Below are positions 2,460 to 5,090 of a DNA stretch of 5,090 nucleotides, in pieces. Within the stretch, counting starts at the first letter, position 1. Every line of letters begins with the position of its first letter. The stretch covers positions 1-5,090 of the forward strand of contig CAMAJC010000160.1 of the NCBI GenBank assembly GCA_945835425.1, read 5' to 3'. The stretch comes from an uncultured Clostridia bacterium. GTDB lineage: Bacteria; Bacillota; Clostridia; Oscillospirales; Ruminococcaceae. The translations under genes and the position numbers were made by a program. The notes beneath the pieces were generated by a model. The model did no database searches. It had not been told where the DNA came from and saw only the letters and a list, made by a program, of their open reading frames with translations.

Positions 2460-5090
2460 ACTCCACGCTCTTGAGGGATTCGACCATGTTGATCTTTTTC
2501 AGGCTGTGGTGGACGATGCGGTTGACGAGGAAGACGAAGAAGAGGGTCAGCGCCGCCGCAAAGATAAATGCACTTAAGGGGACGCCATGAATAAACATAA
2601 CGACATCGACTTCCGCCGTTTCAACGACAAATTCCTCCAGGAAGACGCCTAAACCAAGGCCCACCAGCATCCCGGCAAAGGCTGCCGCCGAGTTCTCCCG
2701 GCAGATATAGGCCGAGACCTCCTTGTCGTAAAAGCCCAGTACCTTGATGGTCGCCAGCTCGCGAATCCGTTCGCTGACGTTGATGTTGATAAGGTTATAC
2801 ATGACGATGATGGCCAGCGCCGCCGCCGAGATGATCAGCACCCAGACGATCAGGTTCAGCGACGCAACCAGGTCGTTAAAGGCATCGGCATAATAACTCA
2901 AATCGATCAGGCCCTGCACATTGTCCAGCTTGAGCAGCGACCGGTGAGCCTCACCCGCGTTGGAGCCTTCCGACAGCTGCAGGAAGAAGGTCGTCGGGAG
3001 CGCCTCTTCCCCGTAAATCGCTTCGTAGCTTTCCGGGGTGATATAAACATAATGATGGACATAGTTTTCCGCGACGCCGGTGATGTTCAGCGGCACGTTG
3101 CTGCCGTCCGGATTCTGGAGCAGCAGGGTGTCCCCTTCTTTCAGGCTCAGCAGCTTTGCGAGCTTCGCGGTGATGACGCAGCCTTCCTCCGGAACGGTGA
3201 GCGGCGTACCAGAATCTTTATCCCGCAGGCTGATAAAGCCGTCCAGCTTCTCCGGCTCCGACGGAACGTAAATCGTGCCGCTGTAAACGCTTTCGCCTGC
3301 GGCAGTCAGATCGACGTTTTTCATCGTCATGGCGATGGCGCTTTCGACGCCGTCCTCGCTTTCCACCTGTGTCAGGAGATCTTCGACTTCTTCCAGAGAG
3401 GCCGTATCGCTGACCGACAGGGCGCTGTCATAGATAAACACGCCGCCGTACTGCCGCTCGGCCATGGAACTGATCGCATACCGCAGCCCGAAACCGGTCA
3501 GCATCAGGGCGGTACAGCCTGCGACGCCGATGATCGTCATGCAGACGCGGGATTTGTAGCGGAACAGGTTGCGGGCAGTGACCTTTCGGCTGAAGGACAG
3601 TTTATCCCAGATAAAGTGTACCCGTTCCAGCAGAATCCGCTTGCCGTTTTTCGGCGCTTTCGGGCGCATCAGCTGGGCAGGCACCGTGTCCATGGCGCCG
3701 TAGCAGGTCAGGACCGTCACGCCGCAGGTGCACAGAATCGACACGATTCCGCAGCCCAGCAGGTATCCCCAGCGGATGGGCGCGAGGATAAAGGGGACCT
3801 GATACATCGCTTTATAGCAGTTGATAATGATCATCGGGAAAATCTTCAGCCCCAGCAGACACCCGGCAACGCTGCCCAAAATGCTCGCCAGTGACGCGTA
3901 GAGCAGATACTTCAGCATGACGGCGCCGCGCCCATAACCAAGGGCTTTCATCGTGCCGATCTGGGTGCGCTGCTCCTCGACCATGCGGGTCATGGTCGTC
4001 AGGCAGACCAGCGCCGCTACCAGCACAAAGAACACCGGGAAAACGGCGGCAATCGCGTCGACCTTCTCCGCGTCGTCGGCGATCGTCCCGACGCCCGGGA
4101 AACTGCTCCGGTCAAAGACATACCAGGACGGCTGTTTCAGGTCGGCCAGGTCGGCTTTGGCATCGGCGATCTTCTCCTTCGCGTCGGCAATGTCCTGCTC
4201 GGCGTCCGGCCGCTCTTCATTATATTCCGCAAGGCCGTCCTCATACTCCGCTTCGCCGTCGGTCAGTTCCTGCAGCGCGTCGCTTAACTCTGCTTCGGCC
4301 TCGGCTTTTTTGTCCGCCAGCTCGGTCTTCGCGTCCTGCAGCTTGCGGCGGTTATCCTCGAGGGTGCGTTTGCTGCTGTCCAGCTCGGCCTTTGCCTCGT
4401 CCAGCTGCTCTTTGCCCTTTTGGTACTCCGCTTCACCGCTTTCGATACCGGCCTGAAGCTGTTTAAGACCCGCTTCCCCTTCCGCCAGCTGCGCTTCACC
4501 GGCTGTCAGAGACGCGTCCGTCTGTTCAAGGGCCGCGCTTAAACCGGCGGCATACTGCGCCTTTTCCCGGCCGCTTGTTGTCACATAGCCGGTCAGGAGG
4601 GCAGGAAGTGATTCATCCAGCGCCGCCGAGCCGTCTATGACCGCTTTGGTCTGTTCATCCAGATAGCTGATATCCGGGACTGACTGCTCCGCAAAAGCGC
4701 CCTGAATGGCCTGCAGGCCGGTGAGCAGCTGTCTGCCGCCGGCAAGGGTCGCACGGCTTTCGGAGAGCTGTGCTTCCAGTTCCTCCGCCTGGGCAATATA
4801 TGTATCCAGCTGTTCGCGGGAATCGGCAAGCTGCGCCAAACCGGACTGATAATCGTCATATCCGTCCTGCCACTGCTTTTCGCCGTCCGAGAGCTTTTTC
4901 TCCGCGTCGGCGATCTCGGCCTGCGCATCGGCAATCTGCTGATCCGCCTCAGCCTTGCCGTCATAGTATTCCTGCCAGCCGTCGTCCAGCTCGGTGCGCG
5001 CATCGTTCAGCTCCTTTTCCGCATCGGAGAGCTTCTTCTCGCCGTCCGCAATCTCGGTTTCGGCATCGGCAATCTCTTCGTTTGCCTCAT
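2458..5090 (-). CDS. FtsX-family ABC permease with long coiled coil, partial
   Basis: The frame is open to the right edge, so the N-terminus is missing; 876 residues are visible. The probable start and first membrane helix lie outside. Visible residues 1-125 and about 185-320 are coiled coil (repeats such as EIADGEKKLSDAEKEL), joined by a less regular part that may be the tip of a hairpin. Then come an FtsX domain with helices near 344-366, 394-422 and 440-463, a helix at 515-535, an extracellular MacB-like domain (about 536-743), and a second FtsX domain with helices near 744-767, 800-822 and 840-859. Each FtsX half has the loop that contacts the ATPase: EEQRTQIGTMKALGY (371-385) and SERIRELATIKVLGF (772-786). 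Such two-FtsX-half permeases work with a separate ATPase, either exporting substrates or transmitting force across the membrane. The substrate cannot be told. The ATPase gene would be off the right edge. It converges on ytfJ. Confidence 0.92.
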   Translation of the reverse strand, partial: EANEEIADAETEIADGEKKLSDAEKELNDARTELDDGWQEYYDGKAEADQQIADAQAEIADAEKKLSDGEKQWQDGYDDYQSGLAQLADSREQLDTYIAQAEELEAQLSESRATLAGGRQLLTGLQAIQGAFAEQSVPDISYLDEQTKAVIDGSAALDESLPALLTGYVTTSGREKAQYAAGLSAALEQTDASLTAGEAQLAEGEAGLKQLQAGIESGEAEYQKGKEQLDEAKAELDSSKRTLEDNRRKLQDAKTELADKKAEAEAELSDALQELTDGEAEYEDGLAEYNEERPDAEQDIADAKEKIADAKADLADLKQPSWYVFDRSSFPGVGTIADDAEKVDAIAAVFPVFFVLVAALVCLTTMTRMVEEQRTQIGTMKALGYGRGAVMLKYLLYASLASILGSVAGCLLGLKIFPMIIINCYKAMYQVPFILAPIRWGYLLGCGIVSILCTCGVTVLTCYGAMDTVPAQLMRPKAPKNGKRILLERVHFIWDKLSFSRKVTARNLFRYKSRVCMTIIGVAGCTALMLTGFGLRYAISSMAERQYGGVFIYDSALSVSDTASLEEVEDLLTQVESEDGVESAIAMTMKNVDLTAAGESVYSGTIYVPSEPEKLDGFISLRDKDSGTPLTVPEEGCVITAKLAKLLSLKEGDTLLLQNPDGSNVPLNITGVAENYVHHYVYITPESYEAIYGEEALPTTFFLQLSEGSNAGEAHRSLLKLDNVQGLIDLSYYADAFNDLVASLNLIVWVLIISAAALAIIVMYNLININVSERIRELATIKVLGFYDKEVSAYICRENSAAAFAGMLVGLGLGVFLEEFVVETAEVDVVMFIHGVPLSAFIFAAALTLFFVFLVNRIVHHSLKKINMVESLKSVE

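Noticed and set aside
2206..2577. 123-codon plus-strand frame in the convergent gap
   Set aside because: It runs across palindromic repeat sequence and the permease terminator into the antisense of the permease; no family resemblance.
2944..3894. 316-codon plus-strand open frame
   Set aside because: It lies entirely antisense to the FtsX permease, whose domains and helices are clear. Its Arg/Gln/His-rich product resembles no family and is a by-product of GC-rich codon use.
4837..4839. TTG as the permease start
   Set aside because: The same frame continues as coiled coil for another 83 codons to the window edge, and a first membrane helix is still missing, so the true start is off the right end.

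Overview
The window looks like chromosomal DNA of a spore-forming, moderately GC-rich member of the Clostridia; an Oscillospiraceae/Ruminococcaceae-type gut anaerobe is my best guess. The evidence is an ScpB gene followed by a DUF2953 gene and a GerW-family spore protein YtfJ, purine-rich AGAAAGGA-type ribosome binding sites, a long coiled-coil FtsX-type permease, and AT-rich heptamer repeats in the gaps. The assignment is inferred from gene content and style, not from a database match.

Layout from left to right. Positions 1-314 contain no convincing gene. They hold an AT-rich heptamer repeat with a perfect GC-rich hairpin (copy A, about 24-88, minus orientation), then a leader that ends in two back-to-back hairpins (260-295) just before the scpB ribosome binding site. 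scpB (315-887) and the DUF2953 gene (890-1525) are separated by only 2 bases and are surely co-transcribed. The 191-base gap after them carries copy B of the same repeat (1598-1671, plus orientation) and a GC hairpin touching the ribosome binding site of ytfJ. ytfJ (1717-2121) ends in a strong intrinsic terminator (2137-2176).

Positions 2177-2440 are non-coding and dense in small perfect palindromes and an imperfect 22-base direct repeat; they look like intergenic repeat material. A short hairpin-plus-T-run terminator (2441-2459, minus) overlaps the stop codon of a large minus-strand gene, which fills 2458-5090 and runs off the right edge. It encodes an ABC-transporter permease with two FtsX/MacB-type halves and a very long extracellular coiled-coil insertion. 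It converges on ytfJ.

Functionally, scpB (chromosome condensation), the DUF2953 membrane protein and ytfJ (spore germination) form a neighbourhood seen in many Firmicutes; B. subtilis also has ytfI next to ytfJ. The permease belongs to a separate unit whose ATPase and N-terminus would lie beyond the right edge.

The most unusual thing here is the two-copy repeat family. Each copy has the same 10-base box, then a perfect 8-bp hairpin whose stem sequence differs between copies while pairing is kept, then tandem 7-base units in the same phase relative to the hairpin. I know of no named family with this architecture, but I could not search for one.
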